Below are positions 51,611 to 62,300 of a stretch of 64,000 bases of DNA, in pieces. Each line of letters begins with the position of its first letter. Position 1 is the first letter of the stretch. The DNA comes from Streptomyces piniterrae (GTDB taxonomy: Bacteria; Actinomycetota; Actinomycetes; Streptomycetales; Streptomycetaceae), in NCBI RefSeq assembly GCF_005048155.1, contig NZ_SUMB01000004.1, forward strand, positions 682,001 to 746,000, written 5' to 3'. The notes beneath the pieces were generated by a model. The model saw nothing but the letters and a program-made list of their open reading frames with translations. It searched no databases and had not been told where the DNA came from. The position numbers and the translations under genes are program-made.

Positions 51611-53788
51611 ATGGGCCGGCGCTACGAAGTGGACGGTTACACCGTCGAGTTGGACGACGACCTCCGGGTCGTCTATCGCAATCCACGCGGTAAGAGGCTT
51701 CAGCAGGTACCCGACTGGCTCGCGGACAGCCGAAGCGCGCGCCGGCTGTACCGTCTGCGGCGGGCGCTGAAGGAACACCGCGGGCAGGCGCGCGTGCTGG
51801 CCGAATCCTGGGCCGGCGCGGGCACGCGCGTGCCCATGGCCCTCGCCGAGTCCGACATCGTGTGGCGCGAGGCACTGGACGACGCCGGGGTGGAACCGGT
51901 GGCAGACCCGCCCGCGCCGGATGCCGAAGAGACGACGCTGGTCGCGCGGACGTACGTCCACCCCGACGACCACACCATGACGCTCCTCCTGAACACCCCC
52001 TTCGCACGCCACTGGGACGTGCTGCTGGCGTCGCGGGAGGAGTGGGCGCTGACGGACACGTTCGCGACCGGCATCCGGGCTCCGGCAGACACCGGGGGCA
52101 CCGAGAACACCGAGAACACCGAGAACACCGGGGACAGTGAACTCCCGTTCCCCGAGCGGCTGATGGCGGCACACCCCGGCCAGGAACAGGAGGCCCTGGA
52201 AGCGGCCTACGCCTTCGGCTGGAGCCTCTGGGGCAGCCCAAGTCTCTACAAGTCCCTCCTGGACAACGATGTGGAGGACCTGGCCGCGACGGCACCCAGG
52301 TTCCTCCCCGCGTTCCTCGACGAACTCGCCGACCTGTGCCTGAAGGAGGGCGGAAAGCACAAGCAGTACGCCACCGGGTACTTCACGCGCGCAAGGAACG
52401 CCGAACGTGAGCAGCACGCCAAGCCCGACGAACACTGGCTCGACGCCCGCTACGCCACCTTCGCGGACCATGGAGCGCTGGCCAGCGGGGCGGTACGCGC
52501 GCGTGCCAAGGAACTGGCTCCCCGGGGCGCGACGGTCTCGCCGGACCAACTCCAACGATTCCGCGACGTACTGGTACGGCGCGTACACACGCCCCACGAC
52601 CTGTATCCGGGTATGGCCGCGGACCTGCGCAAGGTGGCCCGGGCGGCGGGCGCCAATCCCGAGGCCGAGGTGGCCGCGCTGCTTGAGGGCATCGTGCCGA
52701 CGATCGGGCTGTGCGCGGGTGACACGGACAAGTTCTGGGTCGACGCCCTGAAGGGGAAGGCCCTGGAGCTGCTGGTCGAGCGACGCCCGGAGACGGTGCA
52801 CGACGTGCTGCGGCTGCTCCCCGACGACGCGAACAGTGCGGAGGAGTGGCTGTCACTGCTCCAACGGAGCGGCGCCCTGGCACAGTTGACGGGCGAGCGC
52901 CCGGGGCTACCCGACGGCGAGGCCGCCCGCCTGCTGCGCAACTGGCTGGCGAGCGAGCCGACGTCGCGTGTGCGCAGTGACGAGTTGTACGACCTGGCGG
53001 TGCGCCTCGCCCCGCGCCTGGCGGCGGACGCCGTCCCGGTGCGCCTGCCCTGTCCCGAGCCCGACCGCATGCGCGCCCTCATCCCACTCGACCTGGCGGA
53101 CGAACTCCTGGAACACGGGGTTGCGTTGGCGGACCCTCCGCCGGGACTGGGCGGCGCGGGCATCGCCAACATGCTCGTCCACCGGCGCCCGCAGCTGACC
53201 CGGCTGCTCGCGGACCCGCGCTTCGCCCGCGAGCTGCGCAACGCGCTCGATGCCGAACTCGAGCTGGTGGGCCTACCGGACGCGGGGATCTCGTACCACC
53301 GTCACTACCGCCCGCATCGCGCCACCGAACACAACAGCTGGCAGAGCACCCCCGGCATCTGCCGCACGCCCTTGGGCCGTGAGGCGCTGCACGCCTGGCT
53401 GGACCGCCAACGCGCACGCCTGCGCGCAGGCCTCGACCTGAACGGGCTCGTCCGCGTACTCGCCCCGTTCGTGCACGTCGGCGGGGTCGTCGACGAGCTG
53501 CTCAAGGACGAGGCGGCGGCGCGGGAGTTCGCGGCTGTGGACGTGGCCGCGCTGGTCCTGGCCGACCTTCCGATCCAGGCCGACCGGCCGGCGGTCGAAG
53601 CCCTGATGGCCACGATGCGCCCCAAGGACCTGATCGGCACCAGGCCCATGCCTGACCTGCGCACACGGATCGACGAGACCCTGCCCGACCTGTCCGAGCC
53701 GCAGGCCGCCGAGGCCTGGAAGGTGCTTCAGACGGGGGTCAACTGCCAGGAGGGGCTGAGGCGCCTTGTCGCGCGCCTCTCCGGCTGA
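51611..53788 (+). CDS. Large uncharacterised protein, distantly DUF4132-like at its N-terminus
   Basis: A 725-residue soluble protein that I cannot assign firmly. The N-terminal 90 residues (YEVDGYTVELDDDLRVVYRN, then PRGKRLQQVPDWLADSRSAR) have the beta-hairpin and KxLxxLP layout found in DUF4132/MolR-type proteins. The rest is helical and repetitive in style (LYKSLLDNDVEDLAATAPRF, then PDRMRALIPLDLADELLEHG and DLRTRIDETLPDLSEPQAAE). An ENTENTENTG run (codons GAGAACACC repeated) marks a linker near residue 160. The ATG at 51611 is chosen at the GRRYEVDG start, before which the frame is Arg-rich noise. It converges with the SUKH-4 gene at 53795 with 6 bases between. Confidence 0.6.
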   Translation: MGRRYEVDGYTVELDDDLRVVYRNPRGKRLQQVPDWLADSRSARRLYRLRRALKEHRGQARVLAESWAGAGTRVPMALAESDIVWREALDDAGVEPVADPPAPDAEETTLVARTYVHPDDHTMTLLLNTPFARHWDVLLASREEWALTDTFATGIRAPADTGGTENTENTENTGDSELPFPERLMAAHPGQEQEALEAAYAFGWSLWGSPSLYKSLLDNDVEDLAATAPRFLPAFLDELADLCLKEGGKHKQYATGYFTRARNAEREQHAKPDEHWLDARYATFADHGALASGAVRARAKELAPRGATVSPDQLQRFRDVLVRRVHTPHDLYPGMAADLRKVARAAGANPEAEVAALLEGIVPTIGLCAGDTDKFWVDALKGKALELLVERRPETVHDVLRLLPDDANSAEEWLSLLQRSGALAQLTGERPGLPDGEAARLLRNWLASEPTSRVRSDELYDLAVRLAPRLAADAVPVRLPCPEPDRMRALIPLDLADELLEHGVALADPPPGLGGAGIANMLVHRRPQLTRLLADPRFARELRNALDAELELVGLPDAGISYHRHYRPHRATEHNSWQSTPGICRTPLGREALHAWLDRQRARLRAGLDLNGLVRVLAPFVHVGGVVDELLKDEAAAREFAAVDVAALVLADLPIQADRPAVEALMATMRPKDLIGTRPMPDLRTRIDETLPDLSEPQAAEAWKVLQTGVNCQEGLRRLVARLSG

Positions 53789-53794
53789 TCGGCG

Positions 53795-55987
53795 TCACGT
53801 GTTGTGGAGTACGTACGACCAGGCGGGCTGCTCACCGCCGGTCTCGTCGACATCGGCGAGCGCTCCCAGGACCCAATAGGCGACCTGCTCGCGCTCGGAA
53901 CTGGCCGGGGGCGCAATGTCCCGCGTACGCCACCCGGTGACGAACAGCGCGACCATGGTGAGGAAGTCTTCGAGGCTGTGCGCGATGGGAAGGCCGGCGA
54001 GGTGCCCCTGGCCCGGCTCCGTGGGAACGCGCAGGACGTGTCCGGTGGGCCCGTCGACGACGAGCTTGCCGCCCATCCACTTGCCGAACTGGAAGAAGGG
54101 CCCGCTTTGGGGGACGGGCTCGATTCCCTCGGGCCAGGAGGGAAGTTCGTCCAGAGTTCCCATGTCCCAGCCGCCGTACGGGAAGATCCCCATGGCCCCT
54201 TCGTTCACGTAGGGCAGACCGAAATCGAGGAGCAGTTCGCGCGTCGCCGCATGAGTGAGTCGATCCGGAAGGTCCTCGTCCGGGATGGGGCAGAGCAGGT
54301 TCTCGCCGAAGAGGGGGATGACGTCCTCGTGACTCGGTGCCGGCGCGTCGATCGGACTGCACGGGCCCGCGTCCGCGTAGTCCTCGCTCAGGGGGCACAG
54401 CCGGGCGCCCAAGCCGGAGATGTCCACGCCGTCCGCGGGACTGATGGCGATCAGCCCCAAGTCGCCTGCGAAGACGACGACTTCACCCACGGTCAGCGGC
54501 ACACAGGGGAGCAGGAAAGCGCGCTGGTCGCGTCGGGGGGACGACGCAGCGAACAGATCTCGCACACGTACGGGCGCGGCGGCGTCGCTCCCGGGTGACG
54601 CGGGCCAGGTGAGGTCCGCGCGATGCTCCTGCGGAATCTCGTCGTGTTCCCAAGGGTCCGCGACACGGTCTCCCGTCTCCGCGTCCCAGATCGAGACGTA
54701 CAGCTCCTGTTCCTCAAGCACCGTCCGCTGCTGCAGACCGGCGATGGCGGGTCGACCCTGCCAGCGCACCTCCGTCAGGGCAGCGAATCTCCCGGCCTGC
54801 AGAAAGCGCGCGTGATAGCCACCCGGCGGCCGCCAGTGCGCCCACTTGGCCTGCCAGGGCAGTGCCACCCCAGAGGAGGCGATCGCTGACGCGACCTCGA
54901 GATCGTCGCGCGAAAGAGCCATCAAATGCAGCCACGAAGCCCACTCCGTCTGATGCCGCGGTGTGACACCCCAGCCCCACAGATGAATGGCGTCGGAAGC
55001 GGCCGTGTTTCCGGGGATGAGGAAGGAGATACTGCGTGCCGCGTCCATGAGTGCCGTTTGCGGCAGATTGGCGATGACACGACCGTCCCGAAGAACTTCG
55101 TCGAACGTCCCCGCCTGTACTGCGTGCATGGCGAGCCCAGTGGCCGCGTACAGGCCGATGGCACCGTGCCTGGCCCACCCATCGGGGTGGCGCATATCCG
55201 GTGCCGAGCGCATCAGCCAAGTAGTCAAATGCCCATGCACACGGTGGAGTTCGGCGGATTCGGCCTCCCGGCGCAATTTCTCGGCCAGGCCCTCGTCGAC
55301 AAAGGAAACCCCGAGTGGCCCGATCCGAAGAATTCCGGGCTCTTCCCTCGCGAATTCGGTGAGTTCGTCTTCGGATGCCGCTTCACCGGTCAGTGCGGTG
55401 ACAAGTTGGGCCCAGACAGGGACGGGCACGAAGCGAGGCTCGGCAATGGCCAAGGCCCGCAGGGCGGCCGAGTCCGGGGCCACCGACGGCTCGGTGGCGG
55501 GCGCGGAAACCCGGAACACCGCCTTGGGATCGGCCCTCGTAGGCAGCAACCGGGGAACCACATGCACCATCACGGCCAACTTGCCACGCGCCAACTGCCG
55601 GAGAGTCCAGGTCACCAACCGCTCGGCCTCGTACGACCGCCGTGTCGGCCCGGCACGATGGGCATTGACGACCAGTAGCAACCGCTCCTCGGGCCACGAG
55701 CCGAGCGCGAAAGGCCAGTCGTCCCGCTTGTCTGCGGAAAGATCGACTCCGAGCGCCGTGAGGGCCTGCTGCATGACCTGCTCGGCGGTGAGACCGGTGG
55801 CGTCGACGACAATGCTGCCGGGCACTTGCTCGTGTGCCTCCCGCACGACGGCCGAGGCATCGTGGCCGTCCGCAAGGGCAAGGAAGGCCACTTGGCCGCC
55901 GCGCCCACCCTCACGCCACCATGCGCCGACACGAGCGGCGACCTCTCCCTCGGGGATTCCGGGGGTGGCGGTGGTTGGCTCGGGCAT
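53795..55987 (-). CDS. SUKH-4-family immunity protein with long NTPase-like N-terminus
   Basis: A 730-residue protein. The C-terminal 200 residues are SUKH-4-like: THAATRELLLDFGLPYVNEG, then GPFFQFGKWMGGKLVVDGPT and HVLRVPTEPGQGH, ending HSLEDFLTMVALFVTGWRTR. The N-terminal half resembles a STAND-like core without a P-loop (GQVAFLALADGHDASAVVRE in its place, then RLLLVVNAHRAGPTRRSYEA and LARGKLAVMVHVVPRLLPT). A winged-helix-like region and beta repeats link the two. SUKH proteins are immunity factors of polymorphic toxins. This one is on the same strand as the giant toxin gene and lies downstream of it, with only the 88-residue gene between. Confidence 0.75.
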   Translation of the reverse strand: MPEPTTATPGIPEGEVAARVGAWWREGGRGGQVAFLALADGHDASAVVREAHEQVPGSIVVDATGLTAEQVMQQALTALGVDLSADKRDDWPFALGSWPEERLLLVVNAHRAGPTRRSYEAERLVTWTLRQLARGKLAVMVHVVPRLLPTRADPKAVFRVSAPATEPSVAPDSAALRALAIAEPRFVPVPVWAQLVTALTGEAASEDELTEFAREEPGILRIGPLGVSFVDEGLAEKLRREAESAELHRVHGHLTTWLMRSAPDMRHPDGWARHGAIGLYAATGLAMHAVQAGTFDEVLRDGRVIANLPQTALMDAARSISFLIPGNTAASDAIHLWGWGVTPRHQTEWASWLHLMALSRDDLEVASAIASSGVALPWQAKWAHWRPPGGYHARFLQAGRFAALTEVRWQGRPAIAGLQQRTVLEEQELYVSIWDAETGDRVADPWEHDEIPQEHRADLTWPASPGSDAAAPVRVRDLFAASSPRRDQRAFLLPCVPLTVGEVVVFAGDLGLIAISPADGVDISGLGARLCPLSEDYADAGPCSPIDAPAPSHEDVIPLFGENLLCPIPDEDLPDRLTHAATRELLLDFGLPYVNEGAMGIFPYGGWDMGTLDELPSWPEGIEPVPQSGPFFQFGKWMGGKLVVDGPTGHVLRVPTEPGQGHLAGLPIAHSLEDFLTMVALFVTGWRTRDIAPPASSEREQVAYWVLGALADVDETGGEQPAWSYVLHNT

Positions 55988-56042
55988 GGTCCTCCTCAGT
56001 TGCGCGATGCCTCGACCCTACGCGTGGTGGGCGGTGGCGGAA

Positions 56043-56309
56043 TCAGGCTGGGGCAGCCGCGACGCGGCGCAGCTCCACGATCCAGTCCTCGCCCGGCCAA
56101 CCCTTCACGTCGGCGAGCTGCCACGTCTCCTCGCCCACGGGGAAGTTCTCACCAATGCGGAGGGTGTGACGCTGCTCCTCGGTGGCGACGCTCCCGAGCC
56201 GAACCCTGACCGAGGCGTCGGACTCCGTATAGACGTCGATCACGGCGAACCTCGCGTTGTCGGACTTCCGCTGAATTCCGTGCCAGAGTTTGATCGTGTC
56301 GACGCTCAC
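56043..56309 (-). CDS. Small protein overlapping the toxin stop; candidate immunity protein
   Basis: An 88-residue protein, probably all-beta: VDTIKLWHGIQRKSDNARFA, then VIDVYTESDASVRVRLGSVA and RIGENFPVGEETWQLADVKG with WPGEDWIVELRRV. Its ATG overlaps the TGA of the 2502-residue toxin by 4 bases (56306-56309), so translation is coupled. In polymorphic toxin systems the gene directly after the toxin usually encodes the immunity protein for the C-terminal warhead, here the calpain-like protease. That role is inferred from position and size; small DUF6406-like Streptomyces proteins of unknown role look similar. Confidence 0.65.
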   Translation of the reverse strand: MSVDTIKLWHGIQRKSDNARFAVIDVYTESDASVRVRLGSVATEEQRHTLRIGENFPVGEETWQLADVKGWPGEDWIVELRRVAAAPA

Positions 56310-59300
56310 TTCTCATCCTCCAAAGACGCGTACTGGTTGCTGCAGTATTTCATGAATTCCTTGATGGTCAGCGGCTGGGGCTGGTTTATGTTGTGCGGAT
56401 TGCGCAACTGAATCAGGCCCTTGTCGTCGACCGAGACGATCTCGTAGGCGTGTGAACTCAGGAGGTCTTTCTCCATCTTGTTCTCCACACCCGTACCCTT
56501 GGGGCGGGTGCCGATGACGACCGGCCTGCCGCTTTCCGTGAGCTCCCGCAGGTGGGCCAGGAGTTGCTTTTCCGGACTGCGGCCTTGCATATCGTACTGC
56601 GTCGGGAATTCGTGGTTTTCCGACGTACGTCCCGTGAGCTGGGCGAGCAGCTCGGCACGGTCGCCCGATGTGGAGCCCTGGGTGATACGGGAGTAGCCCG
56701 TCAGCAGGTTGCCGTCGAAGTCCTTGTTGGCGGGGAACTGTGACTCGTGCTCGCGCTTCTTGTCGTCCCAGAACTGGTCCAGGCCCGCGATGGCCTTTTC
56801 CATGATCGCCGGCCAGGCCACACCCACGTCGTTGGCGTCGGCGTAGGCGGTGGTGTTGGGGAATTCGCTGTACACGGGCACGTCGGGAGTGACCCGCACG
56901 GTCAGGATGCGGCCGGTCGGAGCCTGGTTGCCGTAGTTGTTGCGCCGCACCTCGTGGAAACGGACCTCGTAATTGCCGTCCTCCGTCTCCCGGATCATGT
57001 CCTGGAGGAGATCCGGGTACCTGCTCGCGATGGCGCCCAAGGTGGCGATGATGCCGCAGTCGCCGATGGCGCCCTGCTGCGTCTGCTCACGCGACGGAGG
57101 CCCGTCGAACAGCGGCACGCGCGTCCCGTCGGGACGGTCCAGCGGAGTGCCGTAACGGTCGGGCTGGAACTCCGCCGGCTTCTTGTGGTTGCCGAAGCGC
57201 GGCTGGTCCACCTCAGTGGTGATCTCGGTGGGTTCGGCCGGGCCCGACTGGGTCAGGGACTGCCAGAGCTGCTTGAACCGGCCTCGCTTCTCCGGCTGGT
57301 TGTCCGAGGCGGGGAGGCCCTCGCGAGGCTCGCCGGCGGATGGGTTCGGGGTGCCGGCCTGCTCGGCCGGCGCCGTGGCGGCGGTGGTGGGTCGCGGGGT
57401 CTCTCCCGCTCCGGCGAGTCCGGTCTCCTTCTGCGAAACGTCGCGGTTCGAGCGCTGCGAGTCCGCCGGCGATGGTGTTCCGTTGTTAGCAGTCCCGTTG
57501 CCCGCAGCCCCGTTGCCCACAGTCCCGTTGCCCACAGGGGAGTTGACGCGCGCGGGGTCTGCCGAAGGTGTGCGCTCGCTATCCGTCGGGGTGGTGGTCG
57601 GCGTGCCTGTGGGGTCGGCGGGGGGCCTCCGGTCTGTGCCTGCCGGGTCGACCGGCGGGCGTCGGTCCGTGCCCGCCGGGTCGGCCGGCGGGCGTCGGTC
57701 CGTGCCCGCCGGGTCGGCCGGCGGACGTCGGTCCGTGCCCGCCGGGTCGGCCGGCGGACGTCGGTCCGTGCCCGCCGGGTCCGATGGGGGTGTGCGGCTG
57801 GGGTCTGTGGGACTGGACGGGCCCGACTGGGGTGCCTGGGTGGGCGGTGTGTTCTGGTCGGGGCCTTGAGGCGGATGGGAGGTCTGCCTCTGGGGGGCCA
57901 GAGTGCGCGCCAACTCGTCGACGAATTTCAGGTGCTTGTTGATCTCCGCGTCCTGGATCCGCTGGTTCGGCGTGCGGTACTCGCGGAGCGCGGTCTTGAT
58001 TTCAGACGGGGTCTTGCCTTCGTCGTGCAGCCTGCCCGACTCGGCCGCCTTCAGCTCCTTGAGGTCCGGGTCCGCTCGATAGGTGGTGCCGTAGTAGACG
58101 GGAACACCGTTCATCGCTGTGGACTTGTTGATCGTCTGGCTGCAGTTGGCATGGCCGGTGGGATGATGGGAGACCTTGCCGTCGGGGCCGGTCTTTGTGG
58201 TGGTGGGCAGGCCGCAAGGTTCACGTTCGGTGAAGAGGCCCTTGATCTTGACCTGCGACTCAGCTGTCCGGCTCTTATTGAGGTCGTCGATCCACTTGAG
58301 AATGTGGGACTCGGAGTGCGCCGGGGTTGCGCCGTCCACACCAGCGGGAACCGACGAATCGACGATGAAGTGACTTTCGTTGGTCTTCGGGTCGAAAACC
58401 TCGATGACCGCGTAGTTCTTGCCGCTGAGGTCGGGCGAATTGACCTCCGCCGCCTCAACCAGCCGCTTGAGGTCCTCGATGTCCTGAGGGAGCGCCCCGT
58501 CCGGGAGCACGGCTTCTTCACGTCGCCAGGCAGCCGCGGATTCGTGGAACTTTCCATCGCTGTACGCGTCGTTGTTCTTGGCCGGGCCCGGGGTTACACC
58601 CACTGCGTTGTTGGCGTGGAAGGACTGGCTGATGCGGGCCATCGCGGCGATCGCGGCGTACCGTTCGCCGTCGTTCATCTCCGACCACGCGGGATCGAGA
58701 TGCTGTCGGAGGTCGCTGTCGGTGAAGCTCGTCGACGGCACCGGAACGTTCCGGTGCGCCTCCATCGCAGCCTTGTGGGCAGCCTCGGCCGGACCAAGAA
58801 CCTGGTTGGCACTGGCGAGCCGCTTCTCCGCCTCGACCCGCTTGGCATGAGCCGCCTGCCTCGCGTCGTCGGTCTTTGCCCTGGCCTCGGCATTTGTCGC
58901 CCTGGTCCGCGCTGCCGTGGCGGCGGAGACTTCCTTCAGAGCCCTGTCATAGTCGTGCCGGGCCGCACGTACCCGCTGTGCCGACTCCGCGTGTTCCTGG
59001 CGGCGGGTGATGGAGTCCTGCAGTACGTCGGCCAAGGGTGACCGGGGCGGCTGGCCCTGCGGCTGGGCCCACTGCCGCAGTTGGTCATGGACCGGGTCCA
59101 GGCCGATGCGATAGACGTTGCGTGAGGTTCGAAGAGCGCGCTGAGCCTCGTCCGGAGGGAGGTTCGCGTGCTTCTGATCCGCGGATTCCGGGTCGGGGAG
59201 GCTCTGGTTGCGATGCGCGCGAGCTTCCGCGGTGGGGTCGTTGGGATCGGAGGTCGCGCCAGCGGGGCGCTGGGGCGCCGGTGCGGTCTGGCTCTGGGGC

Positions 59301-62300
59301 TGTGCGGTGGGCTGGTTGGTGGTCTCGATGGGGCGTCGGTTGGCGTCCAACGGGATCGCGAAGACGCCGTTGTTGCCGCTGTGGAGCGGGGTGGTGCTGC
59401 TCTGGCCCGTCTGCGGGTCGGCGTAGACGATCTGGCCGTTGTGGTTGACCACGTTCCAGGCGTGGGCACGGCCGTCGGCGTTCTGGGTGATGATCACGGC
59501 CTGTGAGCCGTGGCCCTCGTTGAGGAGGGTGGTCTCCAGGTTGTTGTACGCGTCGCGGCCGTCGCCGAAGTCGTCGAACTCGGCACCCAGCGCGTTCTCG
59601 ATACGGTCGCGGCCGTTGGGCTCGGGAGTGCCGGCGGGGGTGCCGTCCTCATTCGGGCTGCGGCGGGCGGCGACCGTGGGGTTGCCCGCGTACGACTCGA
59701 CGAACGCCAGTGATCCGTCGGGGCAGTTGACGTCGCGACCGGACTCGTCCGGGTTCTGTCCGCGGATGTCGTCGACCCAGGTGCCCTCACGTGGGTCGGG
59801 GGCCTGCTGGAACGATCCGTCCTCGTTGCGCGGGAATCTCTCCTGCTGCGCGCGGGTGTCGGCGTCGGTGGGGTCGTCGTAGCCATCCGGCGGACCGGAG
59901 GGGCGGGTGGCGGTGGACGGGAAGACCGGTTCCCTCGACTCCGCTTGCTGGTCGGTGTCTTGAGGATCCTGGGTTTCCTGAGTTTCCTGGCTGTCGTGGG
60001 TGTCGTCGGTTTCCTGGGAGTCGTGGGTGTCCTGGGAGTCCTGAGGGGCGTCGGATTGCTGGCTGTCCTGGTCCGTCGCGTCCGAGTCCTGGGTGGTCTC
60101 GGATACCTGGTCCGGGTTGGACTCCTGGGTGGTGTTCGTGTCCGGAGAGTCGTCCTCGTTCTGCGGTGACGTCGTCTCCGGGGTCGGCATCGTTTCGGGA
60201 GTCGGCGTCGTCTCCGGTGTTGTGGAGGACTCCGGGGTCGTCGACGGCGTTGCTGCGTCGGTGCTGCCGTCGTTCGCGTTCTGTTCGGTGGTCGAGTCGT
60301 CGTTGTCGGAGTGCGCCTCGTCAGTGGGCGACTCAGCGGACGGCTCAGTGGACGGCTCAGTGGACGGCGCGGTGTTGGACGGTCCGTCCGACTGAGTGTC
60401 GGGAGTTGACTGATCCGTCGACGAGTCGGGGCCCGGGCTGCTGTTGGTGTCCGGAGTGTTCTGGGTGGACGGTTGAGGCGTCGACGGGGTCAGGAAGTAG
60501 GGAGTGATCGGATTCCGATTGGCGTCCAGCGGGGTGTAGAAGACCTCTTGGGCGCCCAGGTGAATCGGATTCTCGCTGACGACGCCTGTTTGCGCGTCGA
60601 CGAACAGGACCTGGCCGTTGTGGTTGACCGCGGCGAAGGCATGGCCGCCACCGCCGGGCCAGTTGACGCCGATCACGGCTGCCGAGCCATGCCCGGCCTG
60701 CGAAAGCTCGTAGGTGATACGTGCGTACGGGTTGGGATGGTCCTTGCCCGCATACGTGCTGGGTGCGCCGGCCCAACGCGCCTGGTTGTTGACCGAGTCG
60801 CGCTCCGCGGAAAAGGTGTTCAGGCTGCCGTCCGCATTGAGGTCCAAGGTGCGCGGGGCGGACACCGTCGGGCGGCCGAACCATGTCTCGAGGAACGAGC
60901 GGGTGCAGTCGGCGCAGTTGTTGGACCGGCCGGGCACCCCCGGGCCGCCGTCGTTCTGCAGCCCTGCCCAGTTTCCTTGCCGCGGGTCCGCGTACACCTG
61001 CGGGGTGCCGTCGGGGTTCCTCGGATGGGCGTTCTCGAGGTCCTGCTGGTGCGCGGGGTCGGGTGTGGTCAGGCCTTCGAACGGGATGTTCAGGCCGTTA
61101 CGGATATCGGAAAGGTTGTCTGCCTGGGGCGATGGCGGAGGCGCCGTGGGTTGCTTGGGCGCGCTGTCGTCAGCGGGGGGCTGGTTCTGATCGGGCGTCT
61201 GGTTGGTGGCGTCCGGCTGCTGATTGTCCGGCTGTTGGTTGTTCGGAGCCGGCATCCCCTGGTCGTTCGGCGTGGAAGTGGGGGACGCGGCCGGTGACTG
61301 CTGGTCCGTCGGACGGTTCGTGGGCTGCTCGCCCTGGAGCGGCGTGGTCGCGCGCCCAGGCGTCTCGGCGCGCGGAGTCTCGGCACGCGGCGTGTCAGTG
61401 CGCGGTGGCGTGGTCGGGCGGCTGGGCGTTTCGGCACGCGGCGTGTCAGTGCGCGGTGGTGTGGCTGGGCCGCTCGGTGTCTCGCTACGCGGCGGCGATG
61501 CGGGACGGTTCTGCTGGGTGTCCCGCGACGGCGTCGTGGGCCTGGTGCTCGGCTGTTCCGTACGCGGCGTCGTGGCGCTGGGCGTGGTGGCCCGCGGTGT
61601 CGTCGGTGTCGTCCTGGGGGTGGCTGCCGCCGGCGCCTGCGTCGGGATGGGGCCGGCCACCGGTGGTGGCATGGCACCCGGGGTCGACGTTGAGGGCGTC
61701 GCGGACGACGGGGCCGCCTGCTGCGGGCTGCCCGCCTCACCGGGCTGCGTACCAGGGGTCGGGGGCGGCGCCGTGGCGACGTTGCCCATGAGGCCCATGT
61801 CATCGTCGTCCGGGTTGTGCTGGGTCGGTGTTGACGGTGTCGGCGCGTGGCCCTGACCAGGGCTGGGGTGTGCGGTGGGCGTATGGCCGGGCATGGCACC
61901 GCTCGGCATGGCGCTGCTCGGCATGGAGCCGCGGCCGCCGGCCTGGTTCTGGTTCTGGTTGTCGTTGTTGTTGCCGTCGTTGGAGTCGCCCGGCATGGGG
62001 CCCTGGGCCGGTGCGGGCATGGTGGTGACCGAGTCGCGGTCGGCCTGGTGCACGCCCGGTTCGGGGCGGGAGTTGTCGGGAGCCGGGGCGGGTGCGGCCT
62101 CGGGGCGGTCTGTCTCCGGTTGCGCGGACGGCATGGGCGCGGGCTCGGTGTTGCGCGGGTCCGGGATCGACGCGCCCTGCTCCGGGGTGTGGACGTCGAC
62201 GCCTTCCGGGCGGCTCGGGCGAGCGCTGTCCGGAGTGGTGTCCGGCGCCGGGGAGCCATCGACATCCGGCGTGGTGCCCGGAGCCTCGATGGGCGAGGAG

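Noticed and set aside
49450..51612. Long minus-strand open frame of 720 codons opposite the 47755 and 50086 genes
   Set aside because: It is antisense to genes with clear domain motifs, is rich in Arg/Gly/Val as expected of GC-rich shadows, and has no recognisable domain.
57640..57795. Possible CRISPR array or regulatory iterons
   Set aside because: The 33-base units are contiguous, have no unique spacers and encode a regular protein linker in the toxin frame.
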